Shown one piece after another: positions 35,125 to 44,981 of a stretch of 64,000 bases of DNA. The notes beneath the pieces were generated by a model that worked only from the letters and a program-made list of their open reading frames with translations, had not been told where the DNA came from and ran no database searches. Numbering within the stretch: the stretch's first letter is position 1; each line of letters starts with the position of its first letter. The position numbers were made by a program, and so were the translations under genes. The stretch covers positions 1 through 64,000 of the forward strand of contig NZ_WIXL01000010.1 of the NCBI RefSeq assembly GCF_010993955.1. The letters run 5' to 3'. This stretch comes from Oceanobacillus halotolerans. Its GTDB lineage: Bacteria > Bacillota > Bacilli > Bacillales > Amphibacillaceae.

Positions 35125-35852
35125 CGTTTGGTCAACATATTGAAGAACAACAGGTTATTGATTATGTCTTAGGCAATTTGTCAGAACAACAAGAGATAAA
35201 CATTACCGAACATACAGAACAATGCTCGAAGTGCCAAGCTATGTTAGCGGATTGGTCTCAAGTCTTACAACCAGAATCAGAAATAGATGTAAAACCATCA
35301 CCATCTTTAAAAGAAAAAATTTGGGAGGAAAAAGAAAGGAAACAGATACCAAAGCAGAAGATTAAGCGACATCCGAGGCTTTTATGGGTGATGGGAAGTG
35401 TTGCTGTTCTATTGTTTTTATTAGTTGAGCTGCTTCCAAAAACAACGGTTCCAAATTATACGGCTAATTCATCTTTTGAAGTCATGCATAATGGAGAAAT
35501 ATCAGATGATTCTATTCAAACAAATCCACAAACAAAGCAGCTAGAAATAGAATCAATCGCTGACTTTGATGATGTATCTGGGGATATATGGGTAAATGAT
35601 CGGTATGAAGAACTATTAGTTGAAGTAGAAGGCTTGCTAAATAGACAGGATAAAGATTACCAATTATGGCTCATCTATCCGAATAATACGATGAAGGGTG
35701 AACTACTATCGATAGAAAACGGTTCATCCCGTGTTTTAATAAAAGGAAAAGATGTAAGTGAATTTGAATTAATTAAAGCTAGTCTAGAGCCAGTTGGTGG
35801 TAGTAAGAAACCAAGTGGTCCAGATAGTTTTATTGTTGAATTAGGAGATTAA
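35121..35852 (+). CDS. anti-sigma factor with zinc-finger and RskA-like domain
   Basis: A 243-aa protein. The N-terminal ZAS motif HTEQCSKC (His30-x3-Cys-x2-Cys) is present. One membrane helix covers about 90-110 (LLWVMGSVAVLLFLLVELL). The external C-terminal domain (YQLWLIYPNNTMKGELLSIE) resembles RskA anti-sigma K tails. It begins within the stop codon of the sigma gene (ATGA). It should bind the sigma factor at the membrane; the inducing signal is unknown. Confidence 0.9.
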   Translation: MTFGQHIEEQQVIDYVLGNLSEQQEINITEHTEQCSKCQAMLADWSQVLQPESEIDVKPSPSLKEKIWEEKERKQIPKQKIKRHPRLLWVMGSVAVLLFLLVELLPKTTVPNYTANSSFEVMHNGEISDDSIQTNPQTKQLEIESIADFDDVSGDIWVNDRYEELLVEVEGLLNRQDKDYQLWLIYPNNTMKGELLSIENGSSRVLIKGKDVSEFELIKASLEPVGGSKKPSGPDSFIVELGD

Positions 35853-36042
35853 AAGGATTATGGTTGGGAGGATTTAGAGTCTAAATCATATGAATTAATT
35901 TATACGGAATTAAGCTTTATTATGGGTCACAAAACTGGTGGCCAACTGAAACGAGCTTTGAAATGATGGTTGGTTGGCACCATACTCGTTCGAAATACGA
36001 GTTGGCTTAATGTAGAATTAGCTTTAGACATATGTAAGGGTT
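35853..36042. other. intergenic region
   Basis: A GGTGGCCAACTG...TTGGTTGGCACC inverted repeat (about 35936-35980) and the pair ACTCGTTCGAAATACGAGT (35983-36001) may act as a terminator for the sigma/anti-sigma operon. There is no gene. Confidence 0.4.
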
Positions 36043-36862
36043 GGCTGTTTTATAAAAGATTGCTGCTTTTTCAAGCATTAATCTTAATGTATAGTTGATG
36101 TATTATGCGCAGTAACTTACCGTTCCAGCAGAACATTTCGCTTTCACCAGGGGCACAAGTGTGTCATCTGTTCAAACTTGTTTTCACAGTGTCTTCGTAG
36201 CCAGGGACCCGGCCTCAGCCTCCAGTGACGCACAGAACTTCTTTTAGGGGTCTTCGGACACGTGTTGTTTCCATAGGAGAGTCTCCGTGTTCTGCCTACA
36301 CTTTAAGTGCGTGTTCAAAAAGGAGGATTAAAAGGGCCGAGTCGGCTAAGGTCTCAGGCGTCCTGTTACAACGCCGACACTAGTACGTCCTGTACGTCGG
36401 AAGTTCGAGGCAGCGTAGCTTTGAGTAACGGACTTCCACAGGATGTGGTGACTTCTACGTTGGTCACAGGACGTGGACGATTTTAGTAGAAGTTCCTTAG
36501 TTCGTTTAATACATGAGTAACGGAAAAGCAAGCTAACGAATAAATTCGATGTATCATTTTCACCGGACTTTTTGAACAACCTCTTTAAGTACTTTAAGAA
36601 TGAACAATAGCATAATGAAGGTTGTGAGTATCAACTAGCGCATGAAAAACATGAAGACTCCTGGTTCATCGGCTAAGAACGGGTCACGTCGTGTTCGTCG
36701 AAACGAGCCTAAAAGACCCCGCAGTGTGGGTTTTCACGAGGAGGCTCGTGGGGAGTCCACGGAAAGCGATGTGTTTTCCGTAGCAGTAATTATATTTGAA
36801 ACTTTACGACGCATTATATGGAAGATGCAATGCAGAAAATAACATGGAATGAATAAAGAGCC
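36043..36862. repeat. family 2 element, long copy
   Basis: About 820 bp between termini GGCTGTTTTATAAAAG...TTATGCGCAGTAAC and ACGACGCATTATATGG...AATAAAGAGCC. It contains the CACAAGTGTGTCATCTGTTC, TTTTCACAGTGTC and GGAGTCCACGGAAAGCGA segments in opposing orientations. It also holds a large inner imperfect palindrome with GACGCCGACAC-type motifs. Frames inside do not encode a recognisable protein. Confidence 0.7.
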
Positions 36863-36910
36863 TAAAGATTAGATGAATCCATTTATCATGGAAAGGTTTT
36901 CTTTATTACA

Positions 36911-37245
36911 TTAGCTAAAACCTTATCCGTTCCAGTAGCTTCTATCAAGTGAAGGCAATGCGTATCAATGCATTTCTCGCATGGTATAAACAGTATAACT
37001 ATGACGTAAACAATGTGAAGAAACATAACTCTACATTAATACGATAACAATTACTAAATACACATGGCATTGGCTCTGAAACGGCTGATGTCATGTTACT
37101 TTATGCTTTTGAAGTACCAGTATTTCTTGTGAAGGTGTATACAAGAAGAATCTATCAACTATAGGCTTTGATATGCCAAAATTGTATGATGCCTTAAGAA
37201 TTCTATTAGTTGATACTTATCCTAATAAGCAAGATAATATTAGTG
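36911..37245 (+). pseudogene. decayed endonuclease III-like (HhH-GPD, COG2231-type) gene
   Basis: Pieces in two frames encode FYQVKAMRINAFLAWYKQYN, then after an in-frame TAA QLLNTHGIGSETADVMLLYA and VYTRRIYQL. After a further frameshift comes GFDMPKLYDALRILLVDTYP. The HGIGSETAD helix-hairpin-helix and the YTRRI/GFDMP order match endonuclease III-related proteins. The usual catalytic Asp context (VDAYTRR) reads VKVYTRR. The start is lost. At least one stop and two frameshifts make it nonfunctional. Confidence 0.82.
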
Positions 37246-37288
37246 GAGCTAGTTTTCTAGTTTCACTATTATTATGGAGGGGATTTAG

Positions 37289-38341
37289 ATGAGAGCAGCA
37301 GTTTGGCACGGCTTAAGAGATATTCGGGTAGAGACTAAAGAAGTCCCTAAAGTTTCTAGTAATCAAGTAAAAGTAAAAGTAGCTTGGGCTGGGATATGTG
37401 GTAGTGACTTACATGAATACACAACAGGCCCCGTTACATTGCCAGCAGACAACCCTGACCCATTAACCGGTGTACAAGCACCACTTACAATGGGACACGA
37501 ATTTTCTGGTGTTGTGGAAGAAGTAGGACAAGATGTTAGTGATATCAAAGTTGGAGATAAAGTAGCGATTAACCCATTAATCATTAGCGGAAATCACGAG
37601 GATCCATTAGTGGATATGTTTAATGGATTTGGTTTTGTTGGGTTAAATAGTGATGGCGGATTTGCAGATTTTGTCGTAGTAGATGACAAACATGCTATAA
37701 AACTTCCAGATGCGATGTCTTTGGAGAATGGAGCATTAGTAGAACCTGCAGCGGTTTCCGTTCAGGCAATTAAAGAATCTGGTTTGCAATTTGGAGAAAA
37801 AGTTGCTGTTTTTGGTGTAGGACCAATCGGATTATTAACGATTATTGCAGCAAAAGCTGCGGGTGCGAAAGAGATTTTTGCATTTGACCTTTCTGAAACA
37901 CGATTAGCAAAAGCGAAAGAAGTTGGCGCAACACATGCGATTAACTCTGGCGAGAAAAATCCTGTAGAATATGTGCATTCGATTTATCCAGTTGGTGTAG
38001 ATCGAACATTTGAAGTAGCAGGTGTGGCACCTACCTTTAATCAAGCAATTTCTGTGACACGTCCGCGTGGAGTTATGACCATTGTATCCATATTCGAAAA
38101 GCCTGTAGAATTTAACCCAATGCAACTAACGGCAAGTGGTGTTCGTATTGCTTCTTCACTTGCTTATGAACCAGATGTATTTAAAACAACAGTGGAACTA
38201 ATTGGAACAGGTCAACTTGATGTATCCCCTGTTATAACAGACCGTATTGAATTAGAAGAAATCGTTGATAAAGGCTTTGAATCATTAATCAATGATAAAT
38301 CACAAGCGAAAATCCTTGTTAAACTTAGTGGCGAAAACTAA
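37289..38341 (+). CDS. bdhA: 2,3-butanediol dehydrogenase (zinc MDR family)
   Basis: A 350-aa medium-chain dehydrogenase interconverting acetoin and 2,3-butanediol with NAD(H). Catalytic zinc ligands are Cys37 (GICGSDLHEY), His70/Glu71 (MGHEFSG) and the Glu in NGALVEPAA. The Rossmann motif is VFGVGPIG. The HEY motif and the long loop after residue 45 match B. subtilis BdhA. The structural-zinc cysteine cluster is absent, as in that group. The ribosome binding site is GGAGGGG. It is monocistronic, with a strong terminator. Confidence 0.9.
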   Translation: MRAAVWHGLRDIRVETKEVPKVSSNQVKVKVAWAGICGSDLHEYTTGPVTLPADNPDPLTGVQAPLTMGHEFSGVVEEVGQDVSDIKVGDKVAINPLIISGNHEDPLVDMFNGFGFVGLNSDGGFADFVVVDDKHAIKLPDAMSLENGALVEPAAVSVQAIKESGLQFGEKVAVFGVGPIGLLTIIAAKAAGAKEIFAFDLSETRLAKAKEVGATHAINSGEKNPVEYVHSIYPVGVDRTFEVAGVAPTFNQAISVTRPRGVMTIVSIFEKPVEFNPMQLTASGVRIASSLAYEPDVFKTTVELIGTGQLDVSPVITDRIELEEIVDKGFESLINDKSQAKILVKLSGEN

Positions 38342-38362
38342 ATTACAAACTCTTTAAAATAG

Positions 38363-38410
38363 ATCAGCAAGCAAAAGGTAGGTTATAGCACCTTGCTTGC
38401 TGATTTTTTT
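38363..38410 (+). terminator. bdhA terminator
   Basis: ATCAGCAAGCAAAAGGT pairs with ACCTTGCTTGCTGAT and is followed by a T-run. Confidence 0.92.
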
Positions 38411-38411
38411 A

Positions 38412-38535
38412 CACGTTAGGAAAGTATAAAATTTTAGCCAAGAAGTGGACTTGACGTAGCTAAAATTTTAATGTCCCAAGTATAGGAAAAACTAACACCT
38501 TCGCTAAAAGACGAGCGAATGCGAGTTTTTCTAAT
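38412..38535. repeat. family 4 repeat
   Basis: A near-identical second copy of the 10728-10862 repeat, placed immediately after the bdhA terminator. The rest up to 38649 contains only the promoter region of the next gene. Confidence 0.75.
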
Positions 38536-38649
38536 GGCTCAAACAATACATAGTCCAAGATTTTCTTATAATTAGAGATTCTGTACAGTATGGACAATCC
38601 TACTATATAATAGATAACGTAACTTATTTTTAGGAGGATACAATAGCAT

Positions 38650-38976
38650 ATGCTAAAACATGCATTTAACCAATTCCGATTTATGGGGATTTTAGACGGT
38701 ACATCCCTTGTGGTGTTATTATTTATTGCCATGCCATTAAAATATATTTGGAATTTACCTGAAGTAGTAAGTGTAGTAGGTGCGCTACATGGTGGAATCT
38801 TTACGATTTACTGTGTTGCGATTATATATGCTACGATTTTCGTGAAATGGCCATTTCGTTTCACAATTGGCGGCTTTCTAGTAGCATTCATTCCATTTGG
38901 AAACTTCGTATTAGATAGCAGACTGAAAAAATGGAAACAACAGCAACTTACTACAACGGTTGCCACATATAATTAA
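38650..38976 (+). CDS. DUF3817-family membrane protein
   Basis: A 108-aa protein with three predicted membrane helices (about 18-33, 42-62, 72-90). The opening NQFRFMGILDGTSLVVLLFI and the motif MPLKY are typical of the DUF3817 (YdzA-like) family. The function is unknown. AGGAGG lies 12 nt before the ATG, longer spacing than usual. It has its own terminator (38979-39015). Confidence 0.85.
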   Translation: MLKHAFNQFRFMGILDGTSLVVLLFIAMPLKYIWNLPEVVSVVGALHGGIFTIYCVAIIYATIFVKWPFRFTIGGFLVAFIPFGNFVLDSRLKKWKQQQLTTTVATYN

Positions 38977-38978
38977 TA

Positions 38979-39015
38979 ATAGAAGGGGGAAGGAATTAGA
39001 AAACTTCCCCCTTTT
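38979..39015 (+). terminator. terminator
   Basis: GAAGGGGGAAG pairs with CTTCCCCCTT and is followed by TTC. Confidence 0.85.
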
Positions 39016-39035
39016 CATAAGATAAGGAAATAAAA

Positions 39036-39517
39036 AGGACCAATATTGCGCAGTAGATGGATTATGCGCAGCAAATTAAAGCCGTTGATTTCCACTTCGG
39101 ACAGTCACTTTCACCACGGGCATAAGTGCGACATCTGTTCAAACTTTACGTTTTCACAGTGTCTTCTTTACCGCAGGCACGGCCTCAGCCTCTTCGGAAG
39201 AAAACCACTTCCTGTGGGGTCTTCGGACACGTGCTTTTACTGCAGGAGTCGACTGTCCTACTCTCCAATCAACTATTGTATTAGCATCAATGATGATATT
39301 AATAAGAAATTGAACATGAGCTAGCGGAGGAAATACACGGAGACTCCTGCGGGAAGAGAGGCATAGGTGAGATCCCAGAGTGCGTAGCACGAGGAGGCTC
39401 AACAGCCGCCCGCGGAAAGCGAAGTGTATTTCCGTAGCGGTTTTTTAGATAAAACTACTGCGCATAATATAGAAATTATTCATTAGGGTTCATACTGGAA
39501 TAAGCAACAAACAGTCT
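39036..39517. repeat. family 2 element
   Basis: Left part ATTGCGCAGTAGATGGATTATGCGC, right part ACTGCGCATAATATAG...AAGCAACAAACAGTC. Inner arms are CGGACAGTCACTTTCACC...CACAGTGTCTTC and GGAGACTCCTGCGGG...GGAAAGCGAAGTGTATTTCC. This second arm type occurs widely in Bacillaceae intergenic DNA. No gene is present in 38977-39580. Confidence 0.7.
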
Positions 39518-39580
39518 TCATAAATACAACCGATTCATACATACTAATAAACGGGCAATGGAAAGATTGGAGATGATTGG

Positions 39581-41869
39581 ATGAGCAATGATGAGCGTGT
39601 TGCTGAACAAGATCGTGTCAATAGGGTTGTGAAAGAAATTGATCAGAAGGCAGAAGCTCTGATTGAAAAGTCAAAAGGGTTTAAAGAAAGCGTTATTGAC
39701 CTTCGTAAAACGTTCTGGGATGATGTCACGGTAAACCTGGATGAACCAGATGATGTCATTGAAACACAGGCTAGTATTAAACAACAAGCTGAATTATTAA
39801 TACAACAAGAGACTGTTCACGGAAAAATAGATCAGCAATTAAAAACATTGAAGCGATTAAAGGACTCTCCTTATTTTGGCCGGATAGATTTTCGAGAAAA
39901 TGGCGAAGAAAACGCAGAGAAGATATATATTGGCATTGCGTCGTTAATGGACCAACAAGAAGAAAACTTTCTTATTTATGATTGGCGTGCACCGATATCT
40001 AGTCTTTATTATGATTATCCTCCAGGTGAAGCAATGTATGAAACGGTTGGTGGGAAAATTACTGGTGAGATATCGCTAAAGCGCCAATTTATTATACGTC
40101 AAAGTAACATTATGGGGATGTTTGACACTGGAGTTACGATTGGAGATGAAATGCTTCAACAGGCACTTGGAAATAACGCTAGTACAACAATGAAAAATAT
40201 AGTGGCAACTATCCAACAGGAACAGAATAAAATCATTCGGAATGAACGTAGTCATATACTATTTGTACAGGGTGTAGCTGGTAGTGGTAAAACGTCAGCA
40301 GCCTTACAGCGAATAGCTTACTTAATGTATCGTTATCGAGATACCTTACATCCCGAAAACGTTGTATTATTTTCACCAAATCCGTTATTTTCTAGTTATA
40401 TATCGAATGTGCTTCCAGAGTTAGGAGAAGCAAATGTAAGACAAAATACGTTCCTAGATTATTTAAAAGAAAAAGTTGGTACGAGTCTAACCATTGAGTC
40501 CCCTTTTGAACAGCTGGAATATGTTTTAACGAATGAAGAAGCGGATCCAATACGAATGGAAAACATGAATTATAAATCAAGTTTGGCATTCAAACAGTTA
40601 GTAGATGCATATATTGATACATTGCAAGAAGATGGGATGCGCTTTAAAAATGTTGTCTTTCGAAAGCAAGTTCTCATCTCAGGAGAAGAAATTCATGATT
40701 ACTTTTATCAGTTAGATCGATCCATTCCAATATTTAATAAACTCGAGATGGTTGCAAAATGGATCATACGGAAACTACGACAATTTCAAAAGAAAGAAAA
40801 AGATAAAGATTGGGTAATGGCAGAAGTTGAGCTATTAGATAAAGAGGATTATGCAAAAGCCTACCAAGAAACGCAGACAGTTGAAGATGGAGAATATACG
40901 GATTTAGAGGAAGACATCCTGCGAAAGTGGGTTGTTCAAAAGTATGTTTCTCGGTTAATAAAACGAATCAAACGGTTTGAATTTGTTCATATTGTCGCAA
41001 CTTATCATGATATGTTTACAAGGTGGGAGCCAACGTTAGAAACACCAACAAATTGGGGGGGAATTACAGAAATCACTACCAAGCATTTAAAAGATCGGTT
41101 TTTAACGTGGGAGGATGCAGCACCATTTGCGTATTTCCAAGACCGGATAATGGGTGACAATGAAGACCGCTCTGTGAGACATTTATTTATTGATGAAGTA
41201 CAAGATTACTCAGAATTTCAATTTGCTTATATTCGGTATTTGTTTCCCTATACGCGAATGACATTGTTAGGGGATGTAAATCAAGCAATTTACACGTATG
41301 CGACAAAGGAAAATCCATTGAATCGAGATAGGTTGCAACAGAATCATGAACGAATTACTCTCTCAAAGAGTTACCGTTCCACAAAGCAAATTGTAAATTT
41401 TACGAAGTATTTTGCACCAGGGAATGAAGAAATAATTCCGTTTAATCGGGAAGGGAATAAGCCAAGAATAATTCAAACAGACCATCATACAATAGAACCC
41501 CTACTTGAACGTATACACAACCTTCAAGAAAAAGGGAATGAGACGATTGCTATTATTACGAAAACCTTACAAGAGAGTAAAGAGATTTATAATCGAATAA
41601 AAGAGAAAATAGCTATCCACATCATTGATGAAGAAACATACGCTTTTCATAAAGGTGTACTTGTACTGCCAGTTTATTTAGCTAAAGGAATTGAGTTTGA
41701 TACTGTCATCATTCCAGATGCTTCAAATGGACATTATGCAAAAGAAGCAGATCGCAGCCTTTTTTATACAGCCTGTACACGTGCCATGCATGAATTAGTG
41801 TTACTAACATCTGATCAACCTACATTTTTTATTCAAGAAGCACCTGATAACACGTATGAAATGCTTTAG
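39581..41869 (+). CDS. helD: HelD-like superfamily 1 helicase (RNA polymerase recycling factor)
   Basis: A 762-aa UvrD/Rep-like ATPase. A charged coiled-coil N-terminal arm is followed by YDWRAPISSLYYDYPPG, typical of HelD. Walker A is GVAGSGKTSAALQ (about 231-243). Walker B/DEVQ is LFIDEVQDYSE. Motif III is TLLGDVNQAIY and motif VI is YTACTRAMHELVLL. HelD binds RNA polymerase and releases stalled complexes in an ATP-dependent way in Firmicutes. The start ATG has TTGGAGATG upstream. Confidence 0.92.
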   Translation: MSNDERVAEQDRVNRVVKEIDQKAEALIEKSKGFKESVIDLRKTFWDDVTVNLDEPDDVIETQASIKQQAELLIQQETVHGKIDQQLKTLKRLKDSPYFGRIDFRENGEENAEKIYIGIASLMDQQEENFLIYDWRAPISSLYYDYPPGEAMYETVGGKITGEISLKRQFIIRQSNIMGMFDTGVTIGDEMLQQALGNNASTTMKNIVATIQQEQNKIIRNERSHILFVQGVAGSGKTSAALQRIAYLMYRYRDTLHPENVVLFSPNPLFSSYISNVLPELGEANVRQNTFLDYLKEKVGTSLTIESPFEQLEYVLTNEEADPIRMENMNYKSSLAFKQLVDAYIDTLQEDGMRFKNVVFRKQVLISGEEIHDYFYQLDRSIPIFNKLEMVAKWIIRKLRQFQKKEKDKDWVMAEVELLDKEDYAKAYQETQTVEDGEYTDLEEDILRKWVVQKYVSRLIKRIKRFEFVHIVATYHDMFTRWEPTLETPTNWGGITEITTKHLKDRFLTWEDAAPFAYFQDRIMGDNEDRSVRHLFIDEVQDYSEFQFAYIRYLFPYTRMTLLGDVNQAIYTYATKENPLNRDRLQQNHERITLSKSYRSTKQIVNFTKYFAPGNEEIIPFNREGNKPRIIQTDHHTIEPLLERIHNLQEKGNETIAIITKTLQESKEIYNRIKEKIAIHIIDEETYAFHKGVLVLPVYLAKGIEFDTVIIPDASNGHYAKEADRSLFYTACTRAMHELVLLTSDQPTFFIQEAPDNTYEML

Positions 41870-41910
41870 TGGTAAAATTGATTTACCAAAGACCAGACAT
41901 CTATGCAAAA

Positions 41911-42767
41911 GGCTCTTTTCGCATACGTTGTTGTTTTCTACGTCGCATAATCTATATTATGCGCAGTAACTATAATATACACATTGCTCCGCTTCGGAAA
42001 AAACACTACGCTTTCACCAGGGGCATAAGTGTGACATCTGTTCAAACTATTCGTTTTCACAGTGTCTACTTTACCGCAGGCGGCTGTTGAGCCTCCTCGT
42101 GCTACTCGTCTTTAGGGGTCTCACCTAGGCCTCTTCGACGAACAGGACGTTCTAGTGTCGGCGTTGGTCACAGGACGTGACCGACGTTAGCCGACGAACT
42201 GCAGGAGTCTCCATGTTTTTCCTCCGCTAGATTGAGGTGTTCTAATTTTCTTCATTACAATTGACAATGCGTAATTGATTCAAGCGAATAATAGAAAATT
42301 TAGCTACAGAACCTAATTACTTGTTAGTAAAACAATTCCAAGCAGCGGAAAATGCGAGACTCCTACGGGAAAAGGAACAGTCTGAAGACCCCACAGCGAG
42401 CGCTTTTTACTCGCGATGTCTAACTTCAGCGCCTACACCCTCGAGGTCTTAAGTCAATCCTCTTTGTGGCAAAAACCGCCACACTGAGGCTTGGCTTAAG
42501 CTTGTCGGGTGTGACCAAGGCGCTTACGTTTTTCTATGAGGAGGCTGAAGCGTTCCCCGAGGGAAAGAAAACACTGTGAAAACGACCGTTGGGAGTTTGA
42601 ACAGATGTTGCCCTTGTACCCATGGTGAAAGCGAGTGTTTTCCGCTGCGATGGTTGACCACTCATCCTATAAAGGATGTAAGGAAACATGTTAAAACTAT
42701 TGCGCATAATACATCTTATCTGCACGACGTTTTATACTAGAAAGCAACAATGATTTAGAAAACAGCC
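41911..42767. repeat. family 2 composite element with nested family 1 fragment
   Basis: The left terminus is GGCTCTTTTCGCATACG...CGTCGCATAATC and the right terminus is GCGCATAATACATC...TAGAAAACAGCC. The CATAAGTGTGACATCTGTTC/TTTTCACAGTGTC block (42020-42070) recurs inverted at 42560-42640. A shortened family 1 copy is nested at 42421-42536. The architecture is the same as 12429-13217. No gene is present in 41870-42842. Confidence 0.75.
42421..42536. repeat. truncated family 1 repeat
   Basis: CTTCAGCGCCTACACCCTCG to CAAGGCGCTTACG. It lacks the GGCAGATAAGAAA...AGTTTTCTAAT inner third seen in the other copies. Confidence 0.7.
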
Positions 42768-42770
42768 ATG

Positions 42771-42833
42771 AAAAAGACCCTATAAAGGAAACTTTGGAGA
42801 AGCGTCCTTTTATAGGGTCTTTTATGTATGGAA
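42771..42833 (-). terminator. terminator of the AEC transporter gene
   Basis: AAAGACCCTATAAAAGGA pairs with its complement across a 20-nt loop; the T-run is on the minus strand. Confidence 0.85.
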
Positions 42834-42842
42834 TAACACCTT

Positions 42843-43814
42843 TTAACTAGAAAGAAATACAAGAAAAATCGAGATGGTAAATATAGAAATAACCGTTGTG
42901 GTTAATACTAATAATGGAACCTGCTTTTGTAATGTTTGGTATTTCTCTGCAAAAACGTAAACAAGTGCACCTGTCGGTAAAGCCGATAAGATTACAAGTG
43001 ATGTAGTCCATAAGTCATCTTCAATAGGGAAAATATAGTGAATGATAACGAATGCTAAAATCGGCAACATAATTAATTTTAAAACGATTAGTGTTATTGA
43101 TTCTTTTAGTTCAATCTCTTTATTCTTCCATACGGAACGCTCACTGGCTAATCCCAATCCAAGTGAAAAGAGTGCAGTAGGTCCTGCAGCAGGTCCAAGT
43201 ACCTCTGCAAAAACATAAACAGACTGGGGAATTGAGATCTCTAGGAGGACAACCGTAATACCTATTATTAAGGATAGATTGATTGGATTTAATAGAATTG
43301 CTTTACCAATTGACCCTAACATTGGGACAAGCTGTCGTTGATCAGTTTGTTTTGATTTAGTTGCTTTGGAAATTTCGAATGAAATAATGACAAACGAGAT
43401 AACTACTACATCATAGATAAAAGTGGTAATAGCTGCAGGAATGGCAGCTTCTTGGCCAAATGCTGCAGTTAAGAGCGGAATACCTAAAAATCCAGTATTT
43501 CCATAAGATGTAATCATTCCATATAAACTGACATCGGGAAATTTCTTTTTAAAAACAATCGTAAAGATTAGGATTGTAACAATAAAGCAACATAGAATAA
43601 TAAGTAAGTTTGCTAGAATAAAATTGGTATTTGTTAGTTGTTCTGTGGATGCTGTGGATAATGAATAAAATAAAAGTGCTGGCAGTGCAAAATAGTAAAC
43701 AAAGAAATTTAACGTTGTTGTACCATTAGATGGTAATAGAGAAAATCGTCCAGCTAAAAATCCGCATACAATTATGGCGAATATTGGAATGACGACTTGA
43801 AACATAACCCCCAA
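42843..43814 (-). CDS. AEC-family (auxin efflux carrier-like) transporter
   Basis: A 323-aa membrane protein with about ten helices. It opens with VIPIFAIIVCGFLAGR and has the family's central hydrophilic break (SKATKSKQTDQRQ). AEC carriers in bacteria export small carboxylates such as malate; the substrate is unknown here. I choose the TTG at 43814 as start, since GGAGGGGGG lies 7 nt upstream. The next ATG (43805) has no properly spaced site. It lies 85 nt after the LLM gene on the same strand. Confidence 0.85.
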   Translation of the reverse strand: MGVMFQVVIPIFAIIVCGFLAGRFSLLPSNGTTTLNFFVYYFALPALLFYSLSTASTEQLTNTNFILANLLIILCCFIVTILIFTIVFKKKFPDVSLYGMITSYGNTGFLGIPLLTAAFGQEAAIPAAITTFIYDVVVISFVIISFEISKATKSKQTDQRQLVPMLGSIGKAILLNPINLSLIIGITVVLLEISIPQSVYVFAEVLGPAAGPTALFSLGLGLASERSVWKNKEIELKESITLIVLKLIMLPILAFVIIHYIFPIEDDLWTTSLVILSALPTGALVYVFAEKYQTLQKQVPLLVLTTTVISIFTISIFLVFLSS

Positions 43815-43899
43815 CTGGATTCCCCCCCTCCATATAAACAGCTGATTTAAACACCTATTTGTACACTTTACCATAACCTTCCTTATATGTCATGAACTT

Positions 43900-44901
43900 T
43901 TAAAATAATGAAAAAGCATTTGCTAAACGTTCAATTCCTTTCATTCGATTCTTTGTACCATACACATTTGGGATGATGGTGACTTCATCTGTATGATAGC
44001 GTTCTACTATGTTTTCGATCTGTGCTTTTACGGTTTGTGGATTCCCAACTACCATCCGTTTTCGATTACGTAAAACTTTTTCTAATTCGATGGAACTAAA
44101 ACCGCGATTAATGGCAGTTTCAATCGAAGGATAATATGGTGTTAGTTGATTGGATTCAACCGATAACAACCATAAATCTAATGCTTTTGCAATTTCTTCG
44201 GCTTCCTCATTTGTCTCACCAACAACCGCAAAAACAGCAATATTCGTAATGGGTTTATGGTTAATGGGAGAGGCTTGGAATTGGGACTGATAATGCTTCA
44301 CTGTATCAATTCCTTCTTTAGTAGGCTTGGCGAAGTGGGCATATGCATAAGCCGTTCCATTTCTTGCAGCAAGTTTCGCACTGCCTTTACTACTTCCTAA
44401 CAACCAGACTTCAGGTTTCGTCGGGATAATGGGTGTAGCACGAAGGTCTTGAAAACGGTGCTCATATGATACGTTATCTGTAAAATATTTCATGATGTCC
44501 TTAATTTGTTGTTCATAGTCTACTCGTTTTTCTTTTCCTTCATTTAATGCTCGGTTTACCATTCGAAAGCTTGGAGACCTACCAATTCCGAGATCAATAC
44601 GATTAGGGTGAAGTGCTTCTAACATACGGAAATTTTCTGCAACTTTATAGGAACTATAATGTGGTAGCATAACACCACCAGATCCTATTCGAATAGAGGA
44701 GGTTGAAGTGGCTAAATGCATCATTAGCATTTCAGGTGTACTGCCAGCTACTGAGGATACGTTATGGTGTTCAGAAACCCAAAACCGTTTATAGCCAAGT
44801 GCTTCTGCATGTTTTGCTAATTCAGTTGTTTGTAGCAAAGCCTCTCGTGATGTTGCTCCTTCGTCAATGGGGGAGTAGTCTAAAATATTTATCGGAATCA
44901 T
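43900..44901 (-). CDS. LLM-class flavin-dependent oxidoreductase
   Basis: A 333-aa luciferase-like monooxygenase. It has the N-terminal ILDYSPIDEG, WVSEHHNVSSVAGSTPE (about 41-57), IGSGGVMLPHYSS and IDLGIGRSPS motifs of the group containing B. subtilis YvbT. It uses FMNH2 to oxidise an unknown small molecule. The ribosome binding site AAAGGAG is good. It is divergent from the tetR-ABC cassette; the operators between could affect both. Confidence 0.9.
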   Translation of the reverse strand: MIPINILDYSPIDEGATSREALLQTTELAKHAEALGYKRFWVSEHHNVSSVAGSTPEMLMMHLATSTSSIRIGSGGVMLPHYSSYKVAENFRMLEALHPNRIDLGIGRSPSFRMVNRALNEGKEKRVDYEQQIKDIMKYFTDNVSYEHRFQDLRATPIIPTKPEVWLLGSSKGSAKLAARNGTAYAYAHFAKPTKEGIDTVKHYQSQFQASPINHKPITNIAVFAVVGETNEEAEEIAKALDLWLLSVESNQLTPYYPSIETAINRGFSSIELEKVLRNRKRMVVGNPQTVKAQIENIVERYHTDEVTIIPNVYGTKNRMKGIERLANAFSLF

Positions 44902-44981
44902 TTAATATCTCCTTTCAAAATAAATTTCCCCTTTATTGTAGAAGAAAAATTAACGATATTTCAACAACTAAAGACCTCTTA

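Noticed and set aside
36346-36842. Frames of 66-77 aa on both strands
   Set aside because: They fall in the inverted arms of a family 2 element and show no protein-like conservation.
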